A stretch of DNA of 64,000 nt from the NCBI RefSeq assembly GCF_000429265.1, contig NZ_AUBN01000003.1, forward strand, positions 186,001-250,000, in the 5' to 3' direction. This stretch comes from Actinomyces gerencseriae DSM 6844 (GTDB lineage: Bacteria; Actinomycetota; Actinomycetes; Actinomycetales; Actinomycetaceae). Below the pieces are notes generated by a model, which saw only the letters and a list, made by a program, of their open reading frames with translations, was not told where the DNA came from and searched no databases. Of the stretch, positions 55,616-64,000 are shown piece by piece (within the stretch, counting starts at the first letter, position 1; the number at the start of each line of letters is the position of its first letter). A program made the position numbers and the translations under genes.

Positions 55616-56710
55616 TCAGCCCTTGGGGTGCTCGGCGAAGAACTCCCACATCAGCTCGGAGGCGCTGATCTCCCGAGTCGTGGTTCCCAGGGCGCTCAGG
55701 TCGGCCGAGGTCCCCGGCCAGGTGTGCCCGCCGCCGGCGATCGTGTAGGCCACGACGTCCGCGCCCCGGCTGCAGCCCTGGTGGGCGGTGCGCTCGACGT
55801 GCTCGCTGATCTGCTCGGTCGTCGTCCCCGTGCACTCGTCGAGATCGGCCCACCTCTGGACGGCGGTGGCGACGTCGTAGCCCCACCGCGGGTCGTTGTC
55901 GCCCCTGTAGGGGTTGACGAGATCGGCCGTTCCGTGGAACGTCATGACCGACACGCCCTGGGCGGAGGCGCAGGTGGTCGTGTCGATGACGGTGGGGTCC
56001 TCCTCGCTCGCCCGACCCGCGCGCAGGCCCGCCACCGGTGCGATGGCGGCGACGAGGTCGGGGCGGGCGCAGGCGAGGGCGGAGGCCATGCGGCCGCCGC
56101 CGGAGAAACCGGTGACGTAGACGCGCTGGGGATCCGCGCAGCCCTGAGCGGTGAGCTCCTCGATGACGGCGGCCAGGAAGTCGACGTCGTCGCGCGCGTC
56201 CTCCGGCGGCAGCCGGCCGGCGGTGGTGGGAACGCCCGGGACGTTCCAGGCCCAGTTCCCGTCGGCCAGCGGACTGCTCGACTCCGTCGCGATCGCCGCG
56301 GACGGCTGCGCCACGATGAAGCCGGTCTCGTCGGAGTCGGCGACGGCGTCCAGGTCGGAGATGCTGGCCTGGAAGAAGCCGTTCGAGTCCGAGCCGTGCA
56401 GGTCCAGGACCAGGGGCAGGGGCGTCTCCGGATCGGACGCCTCGGGGACGTGCACCCGGACGGGGTAGGTGGTTCCGTCGAAGTCGATGTCGAGCGTCCG
56501 GGTCCCGCTGAGCGTGCGACTGCACTGCGTCGCGGCCGGGGCCGTATCGGCCGACGGGGTGACGTCGGGCGTCGGGGCGGGCGAGGAGCCGGTCGCGGAG
56601 GGCCGCGAGGTCGTGCGCTGGAGGACCGACGTCGCCGTGATCAGGGCGGCGATGATGAGGAGGGAGAGGCCTCCGATGAGGAGGGGGCGACGTGGCGGGC
56701 GACGTGACAT
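55616..56710 (-). CDS. Secreted esterase of the PHB depolymerase/feruloyl esterase family
   Basis: A 364-residue alpha/beta hydrolase anchored or exported by an N-terminal hydrophobic segment (residues 11-30), followed by a Ser/Thr/Pro linker. The nucleophile is Ser203 in TGFSGGGRMA; the other triad members are likely Asp in HGTADLVNPY and His in GGGHTWPG. The oxyanion region is LVLDLHGSDSNG. This matches the LpqC/PHB-depolymerase-like family that acts on ester-linked plant or polymer material. GGAAGGA lies 3-4 bases before the ATG, and a perfect TATAAT lies upstream at 56828. It is inserted between ribF and rpsO. Confidence 0.87.
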   Translation of the reverse strand: MSRRPPRRPLLIGGLSLLIIAALITATSVLQRTTSRPSATGSSPAPTPDVTPSADTAPAATQCSRTLSGTRTLDIDFDGTTYPVRVHVPEASDPETPLPLVLDLHGSDSNGFFQASISDLDAVADSDETGFIVAQPSAAIATESSSPLADGNWAWNVPGVPTTAGRLPPEDARDDVDFLAAVIEELTAQGCADPQRVYVTGFSGGGRMASALACARPDLVAAIAPVAGLRAGRASEEDPTVIDTTTCASAQGVSVMTFHGTADLVNPYRGDNDPRWGYDVATAVQRWADLDECTGTTTEQISEHVERTAHQGCSRGADVVAYTIAGGGHTWPGTSADLSALGTTTREISASELMWEFFAEHPKG

Positions 56711-56827
56711 GGGTCCTTCCTTGTCCGCCGGGGCTCCTGGCTGCGGCGCGAGAGTGGGCGGGAACGGCTCGTGCGGGGCGCACGGCGACGGGCGGGCCCG
56801 TCTCCAGCCGCCCCGAGCACACTGCGG

Positions 56828-56833
56828 ATTATA
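56828..56833 (-). promoter_or_regulatory. TATAAT -10 for the esterase gene
   Basis: A perfect TATAAT on the minus strand, rare in this GC-rich window, about 118 bases before the esterase ATG. No TTGACA-like -35 is visible at 17 bases. Confidence 0.55.
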
Positions 56834-56944
56834 ACGGCGGGGTCTCCGCGGTCGCGGCTCGACGGCGGCGCCGGCCGCCCGCGGGTCGTGTGCGCGAGCC
56901 CACGGGCCGCACGGCCCGGTGCGGGTGTGGGTGCCGGTGGGGAC

Positions 56945-56953
56945 TGGTAGTGT
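56945..56953 (+). promoter_or_regulatory. Candidate extended -10 promoter for rpsO
   Basis: TGG-TAGTGT followed by TGG lies about 85 bases before rpsO and resembles the ribF, rpsP, rplS and rpsB candidates. Confidence 0.5.
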
Positions 56954-57037
56954 TGGCGGGCCGTCGACCGGCCGCGGACGAGTCATGCCCGGGAGAACCA
57001 GCCCCGGCGCTCCGCGCAACGAGGATCAGGAGCCGTC

Positions 57038-57307
57038 GTGTCGATTTCCGCCAAGCGCAAGCAGGAGCTCATCGCCGAGTACGCCACTCACGAGGGGGAC
57101 ACGGGCTCCCCGGAGGTCCAGGTCGCCATCCTGTCGGAGCGCATCTCCAATCTCACCGAGCACTTCAAGACCCACACGCACGACCACCACTCGCGCCGGG
57201 GCCTCTATCTGCTCATCGGTAAGCGCCGTCGCCTCCTCGACTACCTCATGGAGGAGGACATCGGGCGCTACCGCTCGCTGATCTCCCGTCTCGGCATTCG
57301 CCGCTGA
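57038..57307 (+). CDS. rpsO: 30S ribosomal protein S15
   Basis: Primary 16S rRNA-binding protein. The 89-residue length and the sequence are standard: [47 protein letters not shown] and KRRRLLDYL. The GTG start fits the family N-terminus, with AGGAT upstream. In most bacteria pnp follows directly; here fucO on the opposite strand separates them. Confidence 0.97.
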   Translation: MSISAKRKQELIAEYATHEGDTGSPEVQVAILSERISNLTEHFKTHTHDHHSRRGLYLLIGKRRRLLDYLMEEDIGRYRSLISRLGIRR

Positions 57308-57377
57308 GGCCGGCGTCCCCGCTCCTCCCGAGGGTTTCCTTCGAGTCCTCGTCGGGACTGCGCCGCACGATCCGGTG

Positions 57378-57413
57378 CGCTCCGGTCCCGCCGCCGCATG
57401 CGGGAGCGGAGCG
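57378..57413. terminator. Bidirectional terminator between rpsO and fucO
   Basis: A 14-bp stem with one mismatch (57378-57391 against 57400-57413) and an eight-base loop lies in the convergent gap, 70 bases after rpsO and 30 before the end of fucO. Confidence 0.75.
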
Positions 57414-57443
57414 TCATCGACGGGCCCGCCCCCGCGCTCAGTC

Positions 57444-58595
57444 TCAGAGCAGCGAGCGGTAGAGGGCCTCGATGTCCTCCCGGGTCGCCGGCCGCGGGTT
57501 GCCCGGGGTGCACACGTCGTTGAAGGCGTCCTCGGCCAGGGCGGCGACGCCCGAGGCGTCCACGCCGATCTCCGAGATCCGCGTGGGGTTGCCGAGGTCG
57601 GTCGTCAGGGTCGCGACGGCCTCGACGGCGGCGGCGCGGGCATCGGCCAGCGGCATGGTTCGGGCCCCCTCGGCACCGAAGGCCTCGGCGATGTCGCGGT
57701 ACTTCTCCCCGGTGAACTCCGCGTTGTAGGCCATGACCGGCGCGAGCAGGATGCCGTTGGCCACTCCGTGGGGCGCGCCGTAGCGCCCGCCCAGCGGGTG
57801 GGCCATGCCGTGGACCAGGCCGAGACCGACGTTGGAGTAGGCCATGCCGTTGATGTAGGCGGCCAGTCCCATCGCCTCGACGGCGTCGGCGTCGCCGTCG
57901 GCCGCCTTGCGCAGGTTCGTCGCGATCATCCGGATGGAGCGCAGGCACAGGGCGTCGCTCAGCTCCCAGGCGCCGGGTGTGATGTAGCCCTCGATGGCGT
58001 GAGTCAGGGCGTCCAGGCCGGTGGCGACCTTGAGGGAGCGGGGCATGGCGTCCATCAGGTCGGGGTCGACGACGGCGACCACCGGGATGTCGTGCGGGTC
58101 CACGCACACGAACTTGCGCCTGTTCGCGGTGTCGGTGATGACGTAGTTGATCGTGGTCTCCGATGCGGTCCCGGCGGTCGTGGGCACGCCGATGATCGGC
58201 ACGCCCGGGTTCTTCGTGGGCGACACGCCCTCCAGGCTCAGGACGTCCTCGAACTCGGGGTTGGTGGCGATGACCGAGATGGCCTTGCAGGTGTCCTGCG
58301 GGGACCCGCCGCCCAGGCCGATGAGGATCTCGGCGCCGGATGCGCGGAAGGCGGCCAGACCCGCCTGGACCTTCTCGATGGGCGGGTTGGGGACGACGTC
58401 GGAGAAGAGATCCCAGCCGATGCCGGCGCCGTCGAGGAGGTCGGTGATGCGGGTCGCCGTCCCATTGCCCGCCAGGACCGGGTCGGTGACGATGAAGGCC
58501 CTGCTCAGGCCCCGGCCGGTGATCTCCGCGGGGATGGCGGAGACGGCGCCGCGGCCGAAGTGGCCGGTCTGGTTGAAGATCATGCGGTGGGTCAT
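57444..58595 (-). CDS. fucO: Lactaldehyde reductase (iron-dependent alcohol dehydrogenase)
   Basis: Reduces lactaldehyde to 1,2-propanediol with NADH during anaerobic use of fucose or rhamnose. The 383-residue protein matches FucO along its length: MIFNQTGHFGRGAVSAI, IGLGGGSPQDTCKAI, GVPTTAGTASETTINYV, and the metal ligands in GLDALTHAIEGYI, GLVHGMAHPLGG and APHGVANG. GAGGAG lies about 7 bases before the ATG at 58595. No fucose or rhamnose genes are nearby. It stands alone on the minus strand between rpsO and pnp. Confidence 0.92.
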   Translation of the reverse strand: MTHRMIFNQTGHFGRGAVSAIPAEITGRGLSRAFIVTDPVLAGNGTATRITDLLDGAGIGWDLFSDVVPNPPIEKVQAGLAAFRASGAEILIGLGGGSPQDTCKAISVIATNPEFEDVLSLEGVSPTKNPGVPIIGVPTTAGTASETTINYVITDTANRRKFVCVDPHDIPVVAVVDPDLMDAMPRSLKVATGLDALTHAIEGYITPGAWELSDALCLRSIRMIATNLRKAADGDADAVEAMGLAAYINGMAYSNVGLGLVHGMAHPLGGRYGAPHGVANGILLAPVMAYNAEFTGEKYRDIAEAFGAEGARTMPLADARAAAVEAVATLTTDLGNPTRISEIGVDASGVAALAEDAFNDVCTPGNPRPATREDIEALYRSLL

Positions 58596-59303
58596 GACGG
58601 GTGCTCCTCGAACGGACGGTGCCGGTGCGGTCCGGCGTGATCGGTGCGGCCGGTGCGAGTCGCCGCGAGTCGGTGCGGTCGTGACGGCGGCGCCCATCCG
58701 GCATGTCCACGATCACATGCGAGGCGGCCCGGGGGGCAGGCCCGAAGGTCCCTGGTGCCGGGGTGCCGGGGTGCCGGACGCGGCGCGTGGGCGCTGCGCC
58801 TCGCCCGCGCGACGGCGCGGTGGCCTGCCGGCCCCGGGCGCGGGCCGCGGGACGGCACTCGCCCGCCGCCGCTGCCGCCGCCCTCACCCCGGGCGCGGGC
58901 CGCGGGACGAGAGCCTCGGGCGGGCCCCGCGGGCCCCGGCCCTCCGGGGACTCGTGGGGCGCGTCGCGCGTCCCATCTCACGCCGACACGGGGGCGGGGA
59001 CGCGTTGAGGCCGACACCTCCACGGTAGGATCATCGCGCCCGCACGTGTGCGCGCGCCCGTGATTCCCGGGTCGGATGCATGCTGAGGACCGGCAAGGAC
59101 CGGCGTCGGAGCGACGCCGCCTCATCGGCGCGGGCCCGGGACCCGGGGACAAGCCCGGCCCCGGACGGCAGGAGCCGTCGGTTTTCGGTGGTGGCCTCCG
59201 GAACGGCGCGCGTCGGTCGCGGCGCGACTGCTCTGTTCCGTGGGCCTCGATCGAAGACCGCGCTCCGGCCCCAGAGGAAACCTGAGAAAGAGACGCATCG
59301 CAG
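58596..59303. other. fucO-pnp divergent intergenic region
   Basis: No supported gene in these 708 bases. It holds an inverted repeat GCATGT-8-ACATGC at 58701-58720, about 105 bases before fucO and a candidate operator; two copies of a GC-rich string beginning GGGCGCGGGCCGCGGGACG near 58838 and 58899; and the pnp promoter candidate at 59026. The last 270 bases are the pnp leader. Confidence 0.5.
59026..59031 (+). promoter_or_regulatory. Candidate -10 for pnp
   Basis: TAGGAT, preceded by GG, with TTGAGG at 59005-59010 as a possible -35 (15-base spacing). The pnp leader would be about 265 bases; long pnp leaders that are targets of autoregulation are known in other bacteria. Confidence 0.5.
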
Positions 59304-61694
59304 ATGTTCATTGACGACCCCGAGGTCACCGCCGCCGAGGCAGTGATCGACAACGGTGCCTTCGGCAAGCGCGTGGTCCGCTTCGAGACCGGCCGCCTCG
59401 CCAAGCAGGCGGCCGGAAGCGCCATGGCCTATCTCGACGGCGAGACGGCCATCCTGTCCGCCACGACCGTGGGCAAGCACCCCAAGGACCAGTTCGACTT
59501 CTTCCCGCTCACCGTCGACGTGGAGGAGCGCCAGTACGCCGCCGGGCGCATCCCCGGATCCTTCTTCCGCCGCGAGGGCCGAGCCGGCACTTCCGCCATC
59601 CTCGCCTGCCGACTCATCGACCGCCCGCTGCGCCCCTCCTTCGTCAAGGGGCTGCGCAACGAGGTCCAGGTCATCGAGACGATCCTGGCCATCGATCCCG
59701 ACGACGCCTACGACGTCCTGGCCATCAACGCGGCCTCCATGTCCACCCAGATCGCGGGCCTACCCTTCTCGGGGCCCGTCGCGGGCACCCGCCTGGCCCT
59801 CATCGACGGCCAGTGGGTGGCCTTCCCCCGCTACTCCGAGCTCGAGCGCGCTACCTTCAACATGGTGGTGGCGGGCCGGGTCCTGGAGTCCGGCGACGTC
59901 GCCATCATGATGGTCGAGGCCGGTGCCACCGAGAACGCCTGGAACCTCATCGCCACCGGTGCCACGGCCCCCACCGAGGCCGTCGTCGCCGAGGCCCTGG
60001 AGGCCGCCAAGCCGCACATCAAGGCGCTGTGCGAGGCTCAGATGGAGGTCGCCGCCCGCGCCTCGAAGCCCACCGCCGAGTTCCCGCTCTACCTGGACTA
60101 CACCGACGAGCAGTACGACGCCGTGGAGAGGGCCGCGGAGACGCACGATCTGGCCGGCGCCATCGCCACCGAGGGCAAGCAGGCCCGCGACCAGGCCATC
60201 GACGCCGTGCGCGAGGGGGTCCTCGCCGAGCTGGCCGAGCGGTTCGGGGCCGAGGAGGACGCCAAGGCGCTCAAGGCCGCCTTCAGGTCCGTGACCAAGA
60301 AGCTGGTGCGTCACCGCACCCTGACCGAGGGCGTGCGCATGGACGGCCGCGGCACGAAGGACATCCGCACGCTGGCGGCCGAGGTGGAGGTTCTGCCCCG
60401 CGTTCACGGGTCGGCCGTCTTCGAGCGCGGCGAGACCCAGATCCTGGGCGTCACCACGCTCAACATGCTGCGCATGGAGCAGCAGATCGACGACCTCTCC
60501 CCGATCACGCACAAGCGCTACATGCACCAGTACGTCTTCCCGCCCTTCTCCACCGGTGAGACCGGTCGGGTGGGCGCTCCCAAGCGCCGCGAGATCGGCC
60601 ACGGGGCCCTGGCCGAGCGCGCGCTCGTGCCGGTGCTGCCCAGCCGCGACGACTTCCCCTACGCCATCCGCCAGGTCTCCGAGGCCCTCGGCTCCAACGG
60701 GTCGACGTCCATGGGCTCCGTGTGCGCCTCGACGCTGTCGCTGCTCAACGCGGGCGTGCCGCTGCGCGCCCCGGTGGCGGGCATCGCCATGGGCCTCATG
60801 CACGAGGAGATCGACGGCGAGACCACGTGGGCCACGCTGACCGACATCCTCGGATCGGAGGACGCCTTCGGCGACATGGACTTCAAGGTCGCCGGCACCC
60901 GTGACTTCATCACGGCCCTCCAGCTCGACACCAAGCTCGACGGGCTGCCCTCGGAGATCCTCGCCGGCGCGCTCGGGCAGGCCCGTGACGCCCGTCTGTT
61001 CATCCTCGACGTCCTGGCTCAGGCCATCGACGGCCCCGACGAGATGGCATCGACCGCGCCGCGCGTCCTGGCCGTGCGCATCCCCGTGGACAAGATCGGC
61101 GAGGTCATCGGCCCCAAGGGCAAGATGATCAACCAGATCCAGGAGGACACCGGCGCGGACCTCACGGTGGAGGACGACGGCACCGTCTACATCGGCGCCT
61201 CCGACGGCCCGTCCGCCGAGGCCGCCCGTGACGCCGTCAACGCCATCGCCAACCCGCAGATGCCGGAGATCGGCGAGCGCTTCGTGGGCACCGTCGTCAA
61301 GACGACGACCTTCGGCGCCTTCGTCTCCCTGACCCCGGGCAAGGACGGTCTGCTGCACGTCTCGCAGATCCGCCGTCTGGTGGGCGGCAAGCGCGTGGAG
61401 AACGTGGAGGACGTCCTGGGCGTCGGCGACAAGGTTCAGGTCGAGCTGGCCGAGATCGACCAGCGCGGCAAGCTGAGTCTGCACGCCGTCCTGTCCGACG
61501 AGCAGCTGGCCGCCGAGGCCGAGAACAAGGCGGCGCACTCGCACTCCGGCGGCGGGAGTGGGGAGCGTCGCGAGCGTCGCCCGCGTCGCGAGCGCGCCGA
61601 GCGCACCGAGCGCTCGGACGGCGATGGCGAGCGTCGTGAGCGCCGCCCGCGACGGCGCCGCACCCGCACGGTCGAGTCCTCCGAGGAGGAGTGA
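59304..61694 (+). CDS. pnp: Polyribonucleotide nucleotidyltransferase (PNPase)
   Basis: 3'-5' phosphorolytic exonuclease of RNA decay. The 796-residue protein contains two RNase PH domains (residues about 15-240 and 345-560), the helical linker, a KH domain ([22 protein letters not shown]) and an S1 domain ([28 protein letters not shown]). The last 55 residues form an Arg/Glu-rich tail ([17 protein letters not shown]), basic and probably RNA-binding. The ATG at 59304 gives the normal actinobacterial N-terminus. Confidence 0.97.
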   Translation: MFIDDPEVTAAEAVIDNGAFGKRVVRFETGRLAKQAAGSAMAYLDGETAILSATTVGKHPKDQFDFFPLTVDVEERQYAAGRIPGSFFRREGRAGTSAILACRLIDRPLRPSFVKGLRNEVQVIETILAIDPDDAYDVLAINAASMSTQIAGLPFSGPVAGTRLALIDGQWVAFPRYSELERATFNMVVAGRVLESGDVAIMMVEAGATENAWNLIATGATAPTEAVVAEALEAAKPHIKALCEAQMEVAARASKPTAEFPLYLDYTDEQYDAVERAAETHDLAGAIATEGKQARDQAIDAVREGVLAELAERFGAEEDAKALKAAFRSVTKKLVRHRTLTEGVRMDGRGTKDIRTLAAEVEVLPRVHGSAVFERGETQILGVTTLNMLRMEQQIDDLSPITHKRYMHQYVFPPFSTGETGRVGAPKRREIGHGALAERALVPVLPSRDDFPYAIRQVSEALGSNGSTSMGSVCASTLSLLNAGVPLRAPVAGIAMGLMHEEIDGETTWATLTDILGSEDAFGDMDFKVAGTRDFITALQLDTKLDGLPSEILAGALGQARDARLFILDVLAQAIDGPDEMASTAPRVLAVRIPVDKIGEVIGPKGKMINQIQEDTGADLTVEDDGTVYIGASDGPSAEAARDAVNAIANPQMPEIGERFVGTVVKTTTFGAFVSLTPGKDGLLHVSQIRRLVGGKRVENVEDVLGVGDKVQVELAEIDQRGKLSLHAVLSDEQLAAEAENKAAHSHSGGGSGERRERRPRRERAERTERSDGDGERRERRPRRRRTRTVESSEEE

Positions 61695-61719
61695 GCGACG
61701 GGCGACCGCGCGCTGATGC

Positions 61720-61759
61720 CGGCGGGGCCGGGACGCTGCGAGGCGGCCCGGCCCCGCCG
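61720..61759 (+). terminator. Intrinsic terminator after pnp
   Basis: A perfect 13-bp stem (61720-61732 with 61747-61759) and a 14-base loop, 25 bases after the pnp stop. Copy D of the 22-bp repeat begins 16 bases later. Confidence 0.75.
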
Positions 61760-61775
61760 CCCCGTCTCCTCCGTC

Positions 61776-61810
61776 GAGATCGGTCGAGTTCCGCGTCGAG
61801 ATCGGTCCGG
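61776..61810 (+). repeat. 22-bp tandem repeat, copy D (two cores)
   Basis: One full unit at 61776-61797, identical to the second unit of copy A, plus a partial unit to 61810. It lies between the pnp terminator and the peptidase promoter, the only copy between genes on the same strand. Confidence 0.85.
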
Positions 61811-61919
61811 GGCGCCGGGAGAGCACGTCGCGCCCGTCCGCGTGCCCGGTGGGGCGGCGGGGCGCCACCCCGTCGGTGAGGGGGCTCCGCCCCGGTACCG
61901 GTGACGGCGCCGGGCCCGT

Positions 61920-61925
61920 TAGGCT
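61920..61925 (+). promoter_or_regulatory. Leaderless -10 for the M16 peptidase gene
   Basis: TAGGCT lies exactly six bases before the GTG at 61932, with no ribosome site between. Confidence 0.65.
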
Positions 61926-61931
61926 CATCCG

Positions 61932-63311
61932 GTGACCAACCCGTCCCCCTCCACCGCTGGCGCCCTCGGGAGCAGGGCCACCAGCTACGCCGAGGCCGAT
62001 CTCCTGCGCGGTACTGCGGGCGCTCCCGGCACCGAGTTGCGCTTGACCGACGACAGCGCCGTGCTGCGCCGTTCGATTCTGCCCGGTGGTGTGCGCGTCA
62101 TCACCGAGTCCGTGCCGGGTCTGCGCTCGGCGTCGATCGGCATGTGGTTCGGCGTCGGGTCCCGTGATGAGGCCGCGGGCCAGGAGGGCTCCACCCACTT
62201 CCTGGAGCACCTGCTGTTCAAGGGCACCGCCACGCGCGACGCCCACGACATCGCCGAGGCCTTCGACATGATCGGCGGCGAGTCCAACGCCGCCACCTCC
62301 AAGGAGCACACCTCCTACTACGCCCGCGTGCTCGCCCCCGACGCCATGGAGGCACTCGATGTACTCGCCGACATGGTGACCTCCTCCCTCCTGGAACCGA
62401 CCGACGTTGAGACCGAGCGCGGCGTCATCGTCTCCGAGCTCGCCGACGCCGCCGACGACCCGGCCGACGTCGCCCAGGAGGCATTCGCCCGTGCCGCCTT
62501 CGGCGAGGACACGCCGCTGGGCCGGCCCATCGGCGGCACCAACGAGACTGTCATCGCCGTGCCGCGCGACGCCGTGTGGGAGCACTACAGGCGCACCTAC
62601 GCCTCCGACTCCCTCGTGGTGGCGGCTGCCGGCGCCGTGGACCACGACGAGGTCTGCGAGCGGGTGGCCGCCGATCTGGCCGCCGCCGGGTGGGATGCCT
62701 CGGCCGACGCCGCCCCCCGGGAGCGCCGTTTCGAGGTCGAGCCCTTCACGCCGCTGGACGTCCACGACATCACCGTCTCCCGTGAGGGCGAGCAGACCCA
62801 CCTGTACCTGACCTGCCAGGGCATCGCCGTGCTCGACGAGAGGCGCTGGGCGATGAGCGTGCTCACCACCATCCTGGGCGGAGGCATGTCCTCTCGTCTG
62901 TTCCAGGAGGTGCGCGAGAAGCGCGGCCTGGCCTACACCACCTACGCCTTCGACGTCTCCCACGCCGGTGCCGGGGCCTTCGGGCTCTACGCCGGCTGCG
63001 CCCCGAGCAACGTGGACGAGGTGTGCGCTGTCATGGTCGGGGAGTTCGAGAGGCTCGCGGCCGACGGCGTGAGTGAGCGCGAGTTGCGGCGCGCCCGCGG
63101 CCAGCTGCGCGGCGCCATGGTGCTCGGGGGAGAGGACTCCCTTGCGCGCATGGGGCGCCTGGGCCGCGGCGAGGTCGTCACCGGCCGCCTGCGCTCCATG
63201 GAGGAGAACCTGCGGCGCCTGAGCGCCGTCACTGCCGAGGAGGTGCGTGAGATGGCCGCCTGGCTGGCGGGACACGCCCGCGCCCGCGTCCTCGTCGGCC
63301 CCAGGGCCTAA
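61932..63311 (+). CDS. M16-family zinc peptidase (pitrilysin-like)
   Basis: A 459-residue protein with the inverted zinc motif HFLEH (His89, Glu92, His93) inside GSTHFLEHLLFKGT, a downstream Glu in ERGVIVSELADA, and the C-terminal half with the LGGGMSSRLFQEVREKRGLAY motif. This layout is that of the bacterial processing-peptidase-like M16B branch usually encoded after pnp in actinobacteria. The substrate is unknown. The GTG start is supported by the -10 six bases upstream. Confidence 0.93.
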   Translation: MTNPSPSTAGALGSRATSYAEADLLRGTAGAPGTELRLTDDSAVLRRSILPGGVRVITESVPGLRSASIGMWFGVGSRDEAAGQEGSTHFLEHLLFKGTATRDAHDIAEAFDMIGGESNAATSKEHTSYYARVLAPDAMEALDVLADMVTSSLLEPTDVETERGVIVSELADAADDPADVAQEAFARAAFGEDTPLGRPIGGTNETVIAVPRDAVWEHYRRTYASDSLVVAAAGAVDHDEVCERVAADLAAAGWDASADAAPRERRFEVEPFTPLDVHDITVSREGEQTHLYLTCQGIAVLDERRWAMSVLTTILGGGMSSRLFQEVREKRGLAYTTYAFDVSHAGAGAFGLYAGCAPSNVDEVCAVMVGEFERLAADGVSERELRRARGQLRGAMVLGGEDSLARMGRLGRGEVVTGRLRSMEENLRRLSAVTAEEVREMAAWLAGHARARVLVGPRA

Positions 63312-63551
63312 TCGGGTGGGAGTATGTGTCACGCTGCGGCAGCCGTCGCCGTAGGGGTGCCGACGTCGTCGCGAGAGAACTGCGTCGGCGGAGGCATCCA
63401 CATCCTTGTCGTGCAGGCTTTCAGACAGGCTGATGGACGAGTGACGTGGAGCCCGTGGGCCGGGGGCGCGCCCGAGGCTGGTTAAGAAGCGGCCTCGACA
63501 GTCCGTGCGGAGCGAGGCGCGGTCAAGTCTTTTGGTGTGGTGTAGTTGTGG

Positions 63552-64000
63552 TTAGGGGTTGAGGATGATGGTGCTGTGGTCGGTTAGGGCGTGCTGGTCG
63601 TGGGAGAGTGTGTGGGTGAGGTTTCTGAGGGAGGCTTCGGACAGGTAGCGGCGTTCGCCGTACTGCCACTCTTCGTGCTGCTCGAGCAGGACGGCGCCGA
63701 TCAGGCGGGTGACGGACTGCCGGTCGGGGAAGACCTGCACGACGTCGGCGCGGCGCTTGACCTCGCGGTTGAGGCGCTCGATGGGGTTGTTGGACCAGAT
63801 CTTGGGCCAGTGCTGTTTGGGGAGGGCCGCAAACGCGGTGCAGCGCTGCCAGGCGGCGCCGGGCAGGATCGCCTTGACCGCGGAGCGGATACCGGCGTGG
63901 GCGTCGCTGGTGACCAGCACGACCCCCTCGGGGGCCTGGTCGGTGGTGACCCTCAGTCCCCGCTGGCGCAGGGACCGCAGGAAGGGCGTCCAAAAGTCGG
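63552..64000 (-). pseudogene. IS256-family transposase, internally deleted and cut by the window end
   Basis: The visible minus-strand frame reads from the window edge (WTPFLRSLRQRGLRV) through VLVTSDAHAGIRSAVKAIL to the C-terminus (IWSNNPIERLNREVKRRADV, then LIGAVLLEQHEEWQYGERRY). These are hallmark IS256 transposase segments with the second catalytic Asp (SDAH) and the likely catalytic Glu (NPIERLN). Between GAAWQRC and TAFAALPKQHW about 75 residues normally present are missing, without a frameshift. The product is probably inactive. The N-terminus and the left end lie outside the window; no terminal repeat could be confirmed near 63500. Confidence 0.8.

Noticed and set aside
58596-59063. 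Small plus-strand frames between fucO and pnp
   Set aside because: Composition is Arg/Pro/Gly only, with no ribosome site and no recognisable motif. The region fits promoter and leader sequence.
1-64000. tRNA or rRNA genes
   Set aside because: No cloverleaf with a GGTTCRANNCC-type T-arm and CCA-proximal pairing, and no rRNA-like sequence, was noticed in the gaps. A dedicated covariance search would be decisive.

Overview
The window is a high-GC, gene-dense stretch of an actinobacterial chromosome. Gene content and order (rpsP-KH-rimM-trmD, dprA-xerC-M23-rpsB-tsf-pyrH-frr-cdsA-rlmN-dxr-rip1-ispG-GNAT, proS, rimP-nusA-ylxR-infB-rbfA-truB-ribF-rpsO-pnp-M16) point to the Actinomycetaceae, probably Actinomyces in the broad sense. 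That assignment is inferred from synteny and protein character; no rRNA is present. Many genes have TANNNT or CANNNT hexamers 6-8 bases before the start codon, the usual signature of leaderless actinobacterial mRNAs.

Layout. 1-7.8 kb: ribosome maturation and protein export genes (rpsP, KH protein, rimM, a TrmD-acetyltransferase fusion, two signal peptidases I flanking rplS, rnhB). 7.9-13 kb: DUF2469, yraN, comM, dprA and xerC (DNA uptake and recombination). 13.1-24 kb: an M23 peptidase, rpsB-tsf, a frameshifted PH-like gene, pyrH-frr-cdsA-rlmN, a DivIVA-motif protein, dxr, and the site-2 protease. 24.3-27.1 kb: a membrane protein, ispG and a DUF4081-type acetyltransferase. 27.2-34.7 kb: an accessory block between conserved neighbours, with a small regulator plus membrane protein, a TctA-like permease pair, and a complete lower mevalonate operon (mvk, mvaD, pmk, fni). 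34.8-41 kb: proS, a membrane protein, a 1009-residue SF2 helicase and a ferritin-like lipoprotein. 41.2-63.3 kb: the nusA-infB-rbfA-truB-ribF-rpsO-pnp-M16 translation and RNA-decay core. 63.5-64 kb: an internally deleted IS256-type transposase running off the end.

Main points of interest. (1) MEP-pathway genes (dxr, ispG) and a mevalonate-to-IPP/DMAPP operon lie within about 13 kb of each other. (2) A 22-bp tandem repeat recurs at four intergenic sites, three of them between convergent genes. (3) At four joints of the infB-pnp core, genes on the opposite strand have been inserted (rarD; an ABC/MFS export module; an esterase; fucO). (4) The second signal peptidase carries about 450 acidic, low-complexity residues before its membrane anchor. 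(5) Two divergent gene pairs appear to share one overlapping -10 hexamer.

No tRNA, rRNA, CRISPR array or prophage was seen. Start codons were chosen from leaderless -10 spacing, Shine-Dalgarno sites, 4-base stop/start overlaps and family N-termini.
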